Positions 36,292 to 44,899 of a DNA stretch of 64,000 nucleotides are shown here, in pieces. The position numbers and the translations under genes were made by a program. Numbering within the stretch: the first letter of the stretch is position 1; the number at the start of each line of letters is the position of its first letter. This stretch comes from Dactylosporangium vinaceum (GTDB lineage Bacteria > Actinomycetota > Actinomycetes > Mycobacteriales > Micromonosporaceae), in contig NZ_CP061913.1 in assembly GCF_019904175.1 (NCBI RefSeq), forward strand, positions 7,564,001 through 7,628,000, written 5' to 3'. Under the pieces are notes generated by a model, which was not told the origin of the DNA, ran no database searches, and saw only the letters and a list, made by a program, of their open reading frames with translations.

Positions 36292-38363
36292 GACGCCAGC
36301 ACCGGCCGGTGGTGCCCGCCGTGCGCCGTCTTGTGCCACACGGTGTTGCCGTCGACGTGCTGGTACACGGCCCAGAACGCCGCCGCCATCAGCACCCACT
36401 GATACACCGGGGCGCCCACGAGCAGGAACGCGTAGTGCCGCCACAACACCCGCTGCCGGTAGGAGCGGGCGAACTCCCGCAGCCCGATCAGCTGCGTCGC
36501 GAGCGTGATGACGATCGGCAGGAACGGCGCGTACATCAGCATCGCCACCGCGACCGGCACCTTCAGCCACACGATCGTGGCCACCGACAGCGGCAGCAGC
36601 AGCGCCGAGAACGCCTGCAGGAACGGTGTCGCGAGGATGTACCCGGCCAGCAGCCGCTGCCGCAGCGTCGGCAGCGTCGACCAGCGCCCTTCGAGCAGGA
36701 TGCTGAGGAACCCCTGGTTCCAGCGGACCCGCTGCCAGAACAGTGATCCCGCCCGCCGATCGCCGATCGTCTGGGGTACCTCCTCACGCGTAGCCAGCTC
36801 CGGCTCGTACGCGGCGACCACGCGGGCCCCGTACTTGGTGCACAGCAGCACCCCGAGCGCGCAGTCCTCGGTCAGGTTGTCGGGCCACCCGCCGGCCCGC
36901 TCGAGCAGGTCGCGGCGGATGAACACGGTGTTGCCGCCGAGCGGGACGAACCCGGTCCGCACCTGGTAGAACATGCGGCTGGTGAACCAGAAGAAGTACT
37001 CCATGACGTTGTGCACCTTGAACCAGTCCCGGGCCCGCGTGCCGAGCGTCATCAGCTGGACCCCGCCCTGCACGACGTCGGCGCCCGTGCGCTCCAGGAG
37101 CGTGTCGACCCGGCTCAGCAGCTGCGGGGCCACGTCGTCCTCGGCGTCGACGACCCCCACGACGCTCCCGGTGGCGACGGCGAGTGCGGCGTTGAGCTGG
37201 CGCGGCTTGTTGGACCGCGTGTAGGCCCGGATCACCGTGCGGACCCGCCCGTGCGGATCGGACTCCGCCTGCACCCGGTGGACCTCGGCGATCGTCGCGT
37301 CGTCGCCCTCGCACAGCGAGACCAGGATCTCGAAGTCCGGATGGTGCTGCTGCAGCAGGTGCTGCAGGGTGCCGGCGATCACCGCCTCCTCGTGCAGGGC
37401 CGGCACGATTATCGAGAACGTCCGTCGCGAGATGCGCTCGGTGTCGGCGGGCCACTTCATCTGCTCGACCGCCTCGGGTGTGCGCCACCCGTAGAGCCGC
37501 CACCGCACCTCCAGGGCGCCGACGACGGTGTTGTAGAGGGCGACGAGCGTCACCAGCAGTGCCAGCACCGCCGCCCCGGACAGCGGGGCCGCGGCCAGCC
37601 CGACGGTGACCGCCGCGAGCAGCGCCAGGGCCGTGCCCCACCGTGCGACGGGCGTGGCGAACCAGGTCGCCGCCCGCAGCGCCGGCAGCTGCCGCAGGTA
37701 CAGCAGCCCCTGCCGCAGATCGCCCTTGCTCTCCCCGGCCAACCGCGCCCCGAACTCCAGCGGCACCTCGGTGCGCCGCAGCCGCGGGTACCGGGCCAGG
37801 ATCTCCAGCAGGATCTTGAACCCGCGGGCCCGCAGCCGGTCGGGGTCGACCCGGTCGAGGCGCACCCCGAAGAACCCGGTCATCGGGTCCGTCACGCCGC
37901 GCAGCGCGACCGGGAACGCGGCCCGGGCCAGCAGCGTCGAGCCGGTGGACACCACCCGGCGCAGCGGCCCGTCGAGCCCGCCGCTGCTGCCGCCCTCCCG
38001 GTAGCGGCTGGCCATCACCAGGTCGTGGTCGTCGAGCGCGGCGAGCATCGCCGGCACCAGCTCCGGCGGGTGCTGCAGGTCGGCGTCCATGACCAGCACC
38101 TTGGTGGCGCGGGCCCGCCGATAGCCGTCGGTGACCGCGCCGGCCAGGCCGCCCACCCGCTCGGCCCCGCTGCGGTGGAAGACCCGGACGGTCAAGGGCG
38201 ACACGGCAGCGGCGATTGCGGCGACCGTATCGCCGGTGTCGCTGTCGTCCACGAAGAGCAGCTCGACATCGCTGAGGACCGCACTGAGCCGTTCGATGAG
38301 CGGGCCGACGTTCTCCTCCTCGTGCCGGCAGGGGATGACGATCGTGGCCTGTGGGATGGTCAC
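36288..38363 (-). CDS. Two-domain GT2 glycosyltransferase (DPM1-like plus synthase-type)
   Basis: The 691-residue protein joins two GT2 domains. Residues 5-225 resemble polyprenol-phosphate mannose/glucose synthases (IVIPCRHEEENV, MDADLQHPPEL near 92-102, the GFFGVRLD and GFKILLEIL motifs), followed by two helices (about 235-285). Residues 310-570 form a second GT2 of the processive (hyaluronan/cellulose synthase) type, with VDAEDD (405-410), TED (498-500) and QRVRW (544-548), followed by about four to five helices. GTG at 38363 has GAGGAG five to six bases upstream. The fusion could make a lipid-linked sugar and extrude a glycan. It lies 25 bases after the sugar dehydrogenase gene. Confidence 0.9.
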   Translation of the reverse strand: MTIPQATIVIPCRHEEENVGPLIERLSAVLSDVELLFVDDSDTGDTVAAIAAAVSPLTVRVFHRSGAERVGGLAGAVTDGYRRARATKVLVMDADLQHPPELVPAMLAALDDHDLVMASRYREGGSSGGLDGPLRRVVSTGSTLLARAAFPVALRGVTDPMTGFFGVRLDRVDPDRLRARGFKILLEILARYPRLRRTEVPLEFGARLAGESKGDLRQGLLYLRQLPALRAATWFATPVARWGTALALLAAVTVGLAAAPLSGAAVLALLVTLVALYNTVVGALEVRWRLYGWRTPEAVEQMKWPADTERISRRTFSIIVPALHEEAVIAGTLQHLLQQHHPDFEILVSLCEGDDATIAEVHRVQAESDPHGRVRTVIRAYTRSNKPRQLNAALAVATGSVVGVVDAEDDVAPQLLSRVDTLLERTGADVVQGGVQLMTLGTRARDWFKVHNVMEYFFWFTSRMFYQVRTGFVPLGGNTVFIRRDLLERAGGWPDNLTEDCALGVLLCTKYGARVVAAYEPELATREEVPQTIGDRRAGSLFWQRVRWNQGFLSILLEGRWSTLPTLRQRLLAGYILATPFLQAFSALLLPLSVATIVWLKVPVAVAMLMYAPFLPIVITLATQLIGLREFARSYRQRVLWRHYAFLLVGAPVYQWVLMAAAFWAVYQHVDGNTVWHKTAHGGHHRPVLAS

Positions 38364-38388
38364 GGAATCTCCTCGATCTCGACGACAA

Positions 38389-41300
38389 TCACAACCGGAC
38401 GACCGAACAGCGCGCCAGTGCGCCGCCACCGCGCTCGAAGTACTCGACCGTGATCGTGTGGTCGCCCTCGAGCAGGGTGGTGTCGTACGTGAAGGTGGCG
38501 GGTGGGTGTTCGGACCAGCCGTCCACGACCACGTCGGCGTCGACGAGCACGCGGATGCCGTCGTCGCTGGTGGCGGTGATGCGGTAGGTGCCGGCGGCGA
38601 GGTGGTCGGTGCGGGTCCAGCGCACGGCGAACCCGTCGGCGGGGACGGCCGGGCCGGGCGAGCCGGTGCCCCAGTCGAAGTCGATGGCGCCGTCGGTGCG
38701 CAGCATGGCCGGGGCGCCGCTCATGTCCGGGGTGGCGTAGTAGGCGCCGGTCCAGCCGGCCGGTGCGGCGACGTCACCGACGCGCCTGTAGCCGAAGTGC
38801 AGGCGGGCACCGGCGGCGTGCTCGTAGTATTCGACGACGATGTCGTGAACCCCGCCGAGCAGCGAGATGTCGGCGCTGAACCCCTCGTTCTGGTCGCGCC
38901 ACTTGTCGACGATCGGCAGCCCGTCGACGAAGACCCGCACACCGTCGTCGGCGGCGCCCTCGAAGCGGTACAGCCCGGCCGGGAGCACGACGCTGCGGGT
39001 GTAGCGCGCCGAGAAGTCGTCGGGCCCGATCCCGTTGCCGGGCCCGCCGTCACCCCACTCGTGGTCCACGCCCGTCTCGGCGACGACGAGCTCGTGGCCG
39101 TTGCCGGTGTACGTGGCCACGTAGGGCGACGGGGCCGGCAGGTCCCCGGTCCGTTGCCAGCGCAGGCGGGCCAGGGCGCCGCCGCCGTTCTCGTAATACT
39201 CCATGACGATCGTGTGTGCGCCGTTGCCCAGCGGCAGCCGTGCGGTGCGGTCGGTGGCGCCCTGGTCGCGCCAGTGGTCGATGGCGAGCTGCCCGTCGAC
39301 CCACAGCCGCACGCCGTCGTCGGTCGTGGTGGTGAAGTCGTAGTAGCCGGCGGACAGCGTCAACGCCCTCGACCATCGGGCCGCGAAGTGGTCGACGTCG
39401 ACGGTAGTCCCGGGACTGCCGTCACCCCAGTCGAAGTCGACCTGGGCCTCGTCGCGCTGCAGCGTCGGTGCGGTCGTCGGCATCGTGGGCTGGTCGCCGG
39501 CGCCGGGCGTGTTCCAGTACTGCGCGGTGAACACGTCCCGTGGCTGGTCCGGCGTCGTGTCCCAGGCGAGCCGGGCGCTGGCGTCCACGACGTTGTCGTA
39601 GAACTCCATCCGGATCGCGTGCGGCCCGGCGCCGAGGTCGGCCACGTAGTCGTAGGCGGTCGGCCCCTGGTCGTGCCACTGGTCGATGACGAGGTCGTCG
39701 TCGATGTAGAGCCGGGCCCCGTCGTCGGAGGCGATCGTGAACCGGTAGCGGCCGTAGGCGAGGTACTCGGTCTTCGTCCAGCGGGCCGAGAAGTGATCGG
39801 CATCGACGCCCGGACCGGGCGAACCGGTCGACCACACGAAATCGACGTTCCGGTCGGCGCGGACCAGCGCCGGCGATCCGGCCAGATCCTGGTTGTTGAA
39901 GTACTCGCCGGTGAACGGCGCCGACGGGGCGTAGGTGGCCGTGAACGTGGCGTCCGCGGCCGGCGTCGTCACGAAGTGCCGGACCGCACCGCCGTCGGAC
40001 CAGCCGGTGAAGTGGTAGACGTTCCCGGCCGCGTCCGTCGCCGTCGGTGGCGCCGCGAGCTCGCGCTGGAACCCGGTCACGCCCTGGACGGTGTCGGGTG
40101 TGGCGATCGGGACGCCGTCGAGGGTCAGGCCGAGCCCCGGCGGGCTTGTCGTGAACGTCATCGTCGACGTGCGCGGGTGGATGAACACCGATTTCGCGCT
40201 CGACAGCCCGTTGCGGTCGGTGACCGTCACCTTCACCTCGAACCAGGTGTTCGCCGAGGCCTCCCCCGTCACCGGGATCGTGAACTGTCCGACCCGCCCG
40301 GTCAGCGGTCCGGCGAACGGGTGCACGTGGGTGTTGTGGTGCAGGAACACCTCGGTCTTGATGTCGCCGTCGGACACGTCGTAGCCGGCCGCGTCGTTGC
40401 CGAAGGCGTTGTACGTGATCGTGTCACCGGCGTTGTACGCGCTGCCGTCGACAGGGGCCGCGATGCGCACGGCCGGCGGGGTGCCGACCTGGATGACGAT
40501 CGGCCGGGAGGTGACGGTGGTGGCGCCGTCGGACACCGTGAGCGTCGCCGAGTAGACCCCGACGGCCGGGTACACCTTCGTCGGGTTCGGCGCCGTGCTG
40601 CTGCTGCCGTCGCCGAAGCTCCACGCGTAGCGCAGGTCGTCGCCGTCGGGGTCGGCGCTGCCGGCCGAGGAGAAGTGCACGGTCAGCGGGGCGCCCCCGC
40701 CGGTGACGTCGGCGGCGGCGTGCACGGTCGGCGCGCTGCCGGCCGGGCTGTACGCGACCCGGTACAGCTGGCCCGGGAAGTACGTGAGGTAGTACAGCGC
40801 CCCGTCCGGGCCGACCTTGAGGTCGACGACGCTGCCGGCCTCCGGATCGAAGTCCTCGACCCGGGCCACCTGCCCGTCCGCGTCGAGCACGGCCCGGCGG
40901 ATGAACCCGCGGGAGTAGTCGCCGAAGAACAGGCTGCCCGCGTACTCGGCCGGGAACTGGGTGCCGTGGTAGACCGGCCCGGCGGTGACGGCGCCGCTGC
41001 CGCCGTCGTGGTTGTACGCGGTGACCGGGTCGGTGTACCCGGCACAGGCGCTCGCGCAGCGCCCCTCGTGGACGGGCCAGCCGTAGTTGCCGCCCCTGAC
41101 GACGAGGTTGAGCTCCTCCCACGTGTAGTCGCCGACGTCGCCGGCGTAGAGCCGCCCGGTGGCCGCGTCGAACTGGAAGCGCCACGGGTTGCGAAACCCG
41201 TACGCCCAGATCGCCCCGAGCCGGCCCGGCTGCCCGGCGAACGGATTGTCGGCGGGAATTGACCCGTCCGGATTGATCCGCAGAATCTTGCCGTGCGGAT

Positions 41301-41835
41301 TGGAAAGGTCCTGCGCATTCGGCGGATATCCGTTGTCACCGACGGCGAAGTAGAGTTTGCCGTCCGGGCCGAACCGGATACTTCCGCCGACGTGCAGCAG
41401 CTGCGAGGGCGACTGCGTCTCGAAAATGGTGTACGGGCCTTCTGTCCCGACATCGCCGGACGCGTCGAATCGCACCAGGTGATTGCGCAGATCGTGCCCG
41501 GTGTAATAGCAGTACACCCAGTGGTTCGCGACGCCGAACCCCGGATCGAACGCGATGCCGATCAGCCCGCGGTCACCGGACGCCTCCGACGGCAGGTCCG
41601 CGAACGGCTGCGCGAGCAGCCGCCCGTCCTTGAAGATCTTGATCTTGCCGGTGCGTTCAAGGATGAAGATCCGCCCGTCGGGGGCGATCTCGAACCCGCT
41701 GGGCCCGTCCAGGCCCGCCCCCACCACCAGCTGCGTGGCGAACCCGGGCGGCGTCGCCGCGCGGGCCGCGGGCATCGGCCCGAGCACCGCGGCGACAAGC
41801 GCCAGCACGAGGAGGAACGGCAGCGATCTGCGCAC
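38389..41835 (-). CDS. Secreted PQQ-type aldose sugar dehydrogenase with PKD and four PA14 domains
   Basis: The 1148-residue protein has a signal peptide (1-26), a beta-propeller of the soluble aldose sugar dehydrogenase/YliI family (about 30-360; GSIRFGPDGKLYFAVGDNG, WAYGFRNPWRFQFD and NLVVRGGNYGWPVHEG are the landmarks), a PKD domain (about 370-460; YAWSFGDGSSS), an Ig-like region (to about 640) and four consecutive PA14 domains (about 645-1148), each with the DDGxRLxxDxxxxxxxW carbohydrate-contact pattern. The first propeller residues suggest PQQ-dependent oxidation of sugars; the PA14 modules suggest glycan binding. It is the first gene of the glycosyltransferase operon. Its length is several times that of a simple aldose dehydrogenase. 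Confidence 0.88.
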   Translation of the reverse strand: MRRSLPFLLVLALVAAVLGPMPAARAATPPGFATQLVVGAGLDGPSGFEIAPDGRIFILERTGKIKIFKDGRLLAQPFADLPSEASGDRGLIGIAFDPGFGVANHWVYCYYTGHDLRNHLVRFDASGDVGTEGPYTIFETQSPSQLLHVGGSIRFGPDGKLYFAVGDNGYPPNAQDLSNPHGKILRINPDGSIPADNPFAGQPGRLGAIWAYGFRNPWRFQFDAATGRLYAGDVGDYTWEELNLVVRGGNYGWPVHEGRCASACAGYTDPVTAYNHDGGSGAVTAGPVYHGTQFPAEYAGSLFFGDYSRGFIRRAVLDADGQVARVEDFDPEAGSVVDLKVGPDGALYYLTYFPGQLYRVAYSPAGSAPTVHAAADVTGGGAPLTVHFSSAGSADPDGDDLRYAWSFGDGSSSTAPNPTKVYPAVGVYSATLTVSDGATTVTSRPIVIQVGTPPAVRIAAPVDGSAYNAGDTITYNAFGNDAAGYDVSDGDIKTEVFLHHNTHVHPFAGPLTGRVGQFTIPVTGEASANTWFEVKVTVTDRNGLSSAKSVFIHPRTSTMTFTTSPPGLGLTLDGVPIATPDTVQGVTGFQRELAAPPTATDAAGNVYHFTGWSDGGAVRHFVTTPAADATFTATYAPSAPFTGEYFNNQDLAGSPALVRADRNVDFVWSTGSPGPGVDADHFSARWTKTEYLAYGRYRFTIASDDGARLYIDDDLVIDQWHDQGPTAYDYVADLGAGPHAIRMEFYDNVVDASARLAWDTTPDQPRDVFTAQYWNTPGAGDQPTMPTTAPTLQRDEAQVDFDWGDGSPGTTVDVDHFAARWSRALTLSAGYYDFTTTTDDGVRLWVDGQLAIDHWRDQGATDRTARLPLGNGAHTIVMEYYENGGGALARLRWQRTGDLPAPSPYVATYTGNGHELVVAETGVDHEWGDGGPGNGIGPDDFSARYTRSVVLPAGLYRFEGAADDGVRVFVDGLPIVDKWRDQNEGFSADISLLGGVHDIVVEYYEHAAGARLHFGYRRVGDVAAPAGWTGAYYATPDMSGAPAMLRTDGAIDFDWGTGSPGPAVPADGFAVRWTRTDHLAAGTYRITATSDDGIRVLVDADVVVDGWSEHPPATFTYDTTLLEGDHTITVEYFERGGGALARCSVVRL

Positions 41836-41979
41836 GCCGAGAATGCTGGCCCCGCCATGTGAGAGACGCGTGGCGGTTGCACCAATGGGCCGTCACAACC
41901 CTGATTCGGCGCCGTTTCCAGCAATTCGAGAATGCTCGTCCGGGCGGTGCGGATGACGCAAGCCGAAACACGCCATTGG

Positions 41980-43242
41980 TCAGATCGTCACCGGCAGCGA
42001 TTCGAACCCGCGCAGCACCCGGGTGGTACGTCGATGTGGTTCGCCGTCGATGCGCAGGTCGGGATAGCGCTCGAACAGCATCCGCAGCCCGATCTCACCC
42101 TCCAGCCGGGCCAGGGCCGCGCCGAGGCAGTAGTGCGCGCCGCCGGAGAACGACAGATGCTCGCGGGCGTTCGCCCGGGTCACGTCGAACTCGTCCGGAT
42201 GCTCGAACACGTCCGGGTCGCGGTTGGCGCCGGCGAGCATCGACATCACGACCTGCCCCGGCTCGATCCGGGCGCCGCCGAACTCGGTCGCCCGCCGGCA
42301 CACCCGGGCGGTCACCTGCACCGGCGAGTCGTAGCGCAGGGTCTCCTCGACGGCGTTGCCCCACCGCTGCGGTTCGTCGCGCAGCACGGCCAGCTGCTCC
42401 GGGTGGCGCATCAGCAGCCAGGCCCCGGTGCCGAGCAGGTTCACCGTCGTCTCGAACCCGGCGGCCAGCAGCAGGCCCGCGGTCGCCAGCAGCTCGTCCT
42501 CGCTCAGGTCGTCGAGCTGGACCAGCTGGCTCAGCAGGTCGTCGCCGGGCTCGCGGCGCAGCCGGGCGAAGTGGCCGCGCATCCAGTCGTTGACGCGCTT
42601 GATATTGACTTCGGTGCGGCGGTACGTCGAGAAGCCCAGCCCCAGATCGAGCGTCGGCGCGGCCGCGTTGCCCCACGCGAGGAACTGGCGGCGCATGTCG
42701 AGCGGGACGCCGAGGATCTCCGCGATCACCGTCACCGGCAGCAGCGAGGCGAAGTCGGCGACCAGGTCGACCGGCTTGTCGCGCAGGAGCTCCGCGCAGG
42801 TTTGCTCGATGCGCGGCCGCAGCCCCTCGATGGCCCGGGCGGTGAACACCTTCGAGACCAGCCGCCGGTACCGGCCGTGGTCCGGCGGGTCGGTCACCAG
42901 CATCGACGGCGGGTCGACGGGCCCGATCGGCGAGCTGCGCCGGCTGTAGCGGAAGACGGCGCCGACCAGGCCCGGCATCGCCCGGTCGGAGAAGCCGACC
43001 CCGAACGCGTCGTGGCGCAGGACGGCCCCGGCCAGGTCGTGGCGGGCGGTGGCCCACATGAGCCGGCCGCGCACGACCGGACCGGCCGCGCGGACGGATG
43101 CGTAGAAGGGGTACGGGTCGGCCCGCACCGCCGGATCATTGAAGAACCGGGCCTGCTCGTCGCCCTTGCGGGCGGCGGCGCGGATGCCCGCGCGCATGAG
43201 CCCGTGCTTCGTGCCCCACCGCAGCGCCGTCCCCGCAAGCAT
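41980..43242 (-). CDS. Cytochrome P450
   Basis: The 420-residue protein has the heme-binding FSGGAHYCLGAALAR with C372 as axial ligand, the I-helix AAGFETT oxygen-activation motif and the K-helix ETLRYDSP (ExxR). Bacterial P450s hydroxylate or couple small molecules with electrons from ferredoxin or flavodoxin; neither partner is in this transcript, though a ferredoxin gene lies at 50.5 kb. The ATG at 43242 has AAGGGGG six bases upstream, inside the 3' arm of a perfect inverted repeat. It is directly downstream of the phosphoesterase gene. Substrate unknown. Confidence 0.95.
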   Translation of the reverse strand: MLAGTALRWGTKHGLMRAGIRAAARKGDEQARFFNDPAVRADPYPFYASVRAAGPVVRGRLMWATARHDLAGAVLRHDAFGVGFSDRAMPGLVGAVFRYSRRSSPIGPVDPPSMLVTDPPDHGRYRRLVSKVFTARAIEGLRPRIEQTCAELLRDKPVDLVADFASLLPVTVIAEILGVPLDMRRQFLAWGNAAAPTLDLGLGFSTYRRTEVNIKRVNDWMRGHFARLRREPGDDLLSQLVQLDDLSEDELLATAGLLLAAGFETTVNLLGTGAWLLMRHPEQLAVLRDEPQRWGNAVEETLRYDSPVQVTARVCRRATEFGGARIEPGQVVMSMLAGANRDPDVFEHPDEFDVTRANAREHLSFSGGAHYCLGAALARLEGEIGLRMLFERYPDLRIDGEPHRRTTRVLRGFESLPVTI

Positions 43243-43246
43243 GCCG

Positions 43247-43280
43247 CACCCCCTTGGTACCCCACGGTACCAAGGGGGTG
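43247..43280. promoter_or_regulatory. Perfect 15-bp inverted repeat covering the P450 ribosome binding site
   Basis: CACCCCCTTGGTACC (43247-43261) and GGTACCAAGGGGGTG (43266-43280) form a perfect inverted repeat with a four-base spacer. On the minus strand the arm next to the ATG contains the AAGGGGG ribosome binding site. In DNA it would suit a dimeric repressor such as TetR; in RNA it would hide the ribosome binding site. It lies nine bases after the phosphoesterase stop, so a terminator role is also possible, but there is no U-run. Which of these applies cannot be settled by eye. Confidence 0.6.
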
Positions 43281-43289
43281 GGCGCGGGT

Positions 43290-44489
43290 CTAGCTTCCCT
43301 CGACCGCCCCGGCGCGCAGGGTGATCTCAGTGATCTCACTCGGGGCGAAGACCCGGAACGGCGGGCCCCAGAAGCCGGTGCCGCGGCTGGTGTAGAGCTG
43401 CGTGCGGTCGCTGTGGCGGGTCAGGCCCTGCACGACGGGCTGGTCGAGGCGGACCAGGTAGTGGAAGGGCCAGATCTGGCCGCCGTGGGTGTGCCCGGAG
43501 ATCTGCAGGTCGATGCCGTGGGCCACGGCCGCGTCGATCTGCTTGGGCTGGTGGGCCAGGAGCAGGACCGGCAGCGCGGGGTCGGCGCCGTCGAGGGCCA
43601 GCGCGTGGTCGGCGCGGTGACCCTCCAGGCCGGTCCCGGCGGCGGTGCGGTCATCGACGCCGGCCACCACGAGCCGGTCGCCGCCGCGCTCGACGACGAC
43701 GTGCCGGTTGTGCAGGGGCTCCCAGCCGAGGGCCTGCATGTGGTCGAGCCAGCCCTGGGCCTCGCCGAAGTACTCGTGGTTGCCGGTGACGTAGACGCGG
43801 GCCAGCCCAGCCCGGATGTCGCCGAGCGGCGCCGCCTGCGCGGTGCGCATGCCGACCGTCCCGTCGGCGATGTCGCCGGTGTGGGCGACGATGTCGGGGT
43901 TGAGGGAGTTGACGACCTCGGTGACGCCCTTGGACCAGGCGACGCGGTCGATCGGGCCGTAGTGGGTGTCGGTGAGCTGGACGAGCCGGAGGCCGTCGAG
44001 GCCCGCCCCGAGCCTCGGGATCCGCACCTCGACCCGGCGGACCCGGGGGACGCGCATCGCCTCGCGGTACCCCCACAGGCCCAGACCCAGCGCGACGACC
44101 GCGGTGAACCCGGCCGCCACCCGCGACCGCACGGGGTCGTCGACGCCGGCGGCCAGCAGGGCGAGGCGCAGCACGTCGCCGATGACGGCCCAGACGAACA
44201 GGATCCAGATCGCGCCGAGGATGGTGTCGGCGGTGCGGCTGGCCCAGTCGACGCCGCGGCCGTGCCCGAGGAACATCAGGAACGGGAACGTGACCATCGC
44301 GGCCGCGAACACCACCGTTCCGAGGACCTGCACGCCCGCCGGCCAGTCGTTGCCGGCCATGACGAGCGACCACCACGGCACCCCGAACAGCAGCGCGAGC
44401 ACCAGCCCCACGGTCGCCGCGAACGTCAGGGAGCGCAGCAGCGACCGCCGCCGCACGGATTCTCCGGGAACCGCCTCAGTACTCGCCAT
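43290..44489 (-). CDS. Membrane-anchored metallophosphoesterase (YaeI-like)
   Basis: A 399-residue protein with four hydrophobic helices (about 18-40, 55-75, 85-105, 120-140) and a C-terminal calcineurin-like domain with all metal motifs: QLTDTHYG (first Asp/His), HTGDIADG, GNHEYFG, LLAHQPKQ and ISGHTHGGQ. Relatives hydrolyse phosphodiester or phosphomonoester bonds of lipids or nucleotides at the membrane. The P450 gene lies 47 bases downstream on the same strand; between them is the 15-bp inverted repeat. The start codon at 44489 is an ATG. Confidence 0.9.
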   Translation of the reverse strand: MASTEAVPGESVRRRSLLRSLTFAATVGLVLALLFGVPWWSLVMAGNDWPAGVQVLGTVVFAAAMVTFPFLMFLGHGRGVDWASRTADTILGAIWILFVWAVIGDVLRLALLAAGVDDPVRSRVAAGFTAVVALGLGLWGYREAMRVPRVRRVEVRIPRLGAGLDGLRLVQLTDTHYGPIDRVAWSKGVTEVVNSLNPDIVAHTGDIADGTVGMRTAQAAPLGDIRAGLARVYVTGNHEYFGEAQGWLDHMQALGWEPLHNRHVVVERGGDRLVVAGVDDRTAAGTGLEGHRADHALALDGADPALPVLLLAHQPKQIDAAVAHGIDLQISGHTHGGQIWPFHYLVRLDQPVVQGLTRHSDRTQLYTSRGTGFWGPPFRVFAPSEITEITLRAGAVEGS

Positions 44490-44568
44490 CCGACAATCAT
44501 GACACGCAGTGCCATCGTGAACCTGAGAGCGGGCTGTGCGGCCGGTTGCGATCTGGGATCATGGCGCC

Positions 44569-44856
44569 GTGCAATCGACGCTGGCGATAGCCCGCCACTG
44601 GTGGCGGGGCACGACGCGGGGCGCCCGGGTCGTAGTGGCGGCCGCCGTTGGCGGCGCCGTCGTGGGCGCGGCCCTGGGCCTGCTCGTGCTGGAGTCCGGC
44701 GGCGCGGCCCTGGCGGTGGCGGCGGTGGGCGTCATCGTGGCGATCGCCCCGCTGCGCGGCATCGCCGAGCGGTGCATGGGCGTGGCCGCGCTGGTGCCGG
44801 CCTCGGTCCTGTGGTTCATGGTGTGGAGCGCCTTCGGCTTCCCCGGACCCGGCTGA
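44569..44856 (+). CDS. Small membrane protein, unknown function
   Basis: About 95 residues with two hydrophobic helices (VVVAAAVGGAVVGAALGLLVL and the C-terminal one near VAALVPASVLWFMVW). No known motif. The GTG at 44569 is taken as start; an in-frame start earlier at 44536 is possible. It diverges from the phosphoesterase gene and is convergent with the MFS gene, with a hairpin between. Confidence 0.5.
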   Translation: MQSTLAIARHWWRGTTRGARVVVAAAVGGAVVGAALGLLVLESGGAALAVAAVGVIVAIAPLRGIAERCMGVAALVPASVLWFMVWSAFGFPGPG

Positions 44857-44883
44857 GCGGCGCCCGGAAGACCCGGACGCCGC
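44857..44883. terminator. Hairpin between convergent genes, likely bidirectional terminator
   Basis: GCGGCG (44857-44862) pairs with CGCCGC (44878-44883), and after one mismatch CCGG pairs with CCGG, leaving a five-base loop. Ten base pairs in total, between the stop of the small membrane protein gene and the stop of the MFS gene. No U-run, as is common in high-GC genomes. Confidence 0.45.
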
Positions 44884-44899
44884 CCCGCCGTAGGAGAAC

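Noticed and set aside
38131-41262. Long plus-strand reading frame of about 1040 codons
   Set aside because: Antisense to the PA14/dehydrogenase gene; composition artificial (Val/Arg/Gly/Asp), no motif.
41990-42020. GATTCGAACCC, like a tRNA T-arm
   Set aside because: It lies inside the P450 gene (codons for RGFESLPV) and no acceptor or anticodon stem surrounds it.
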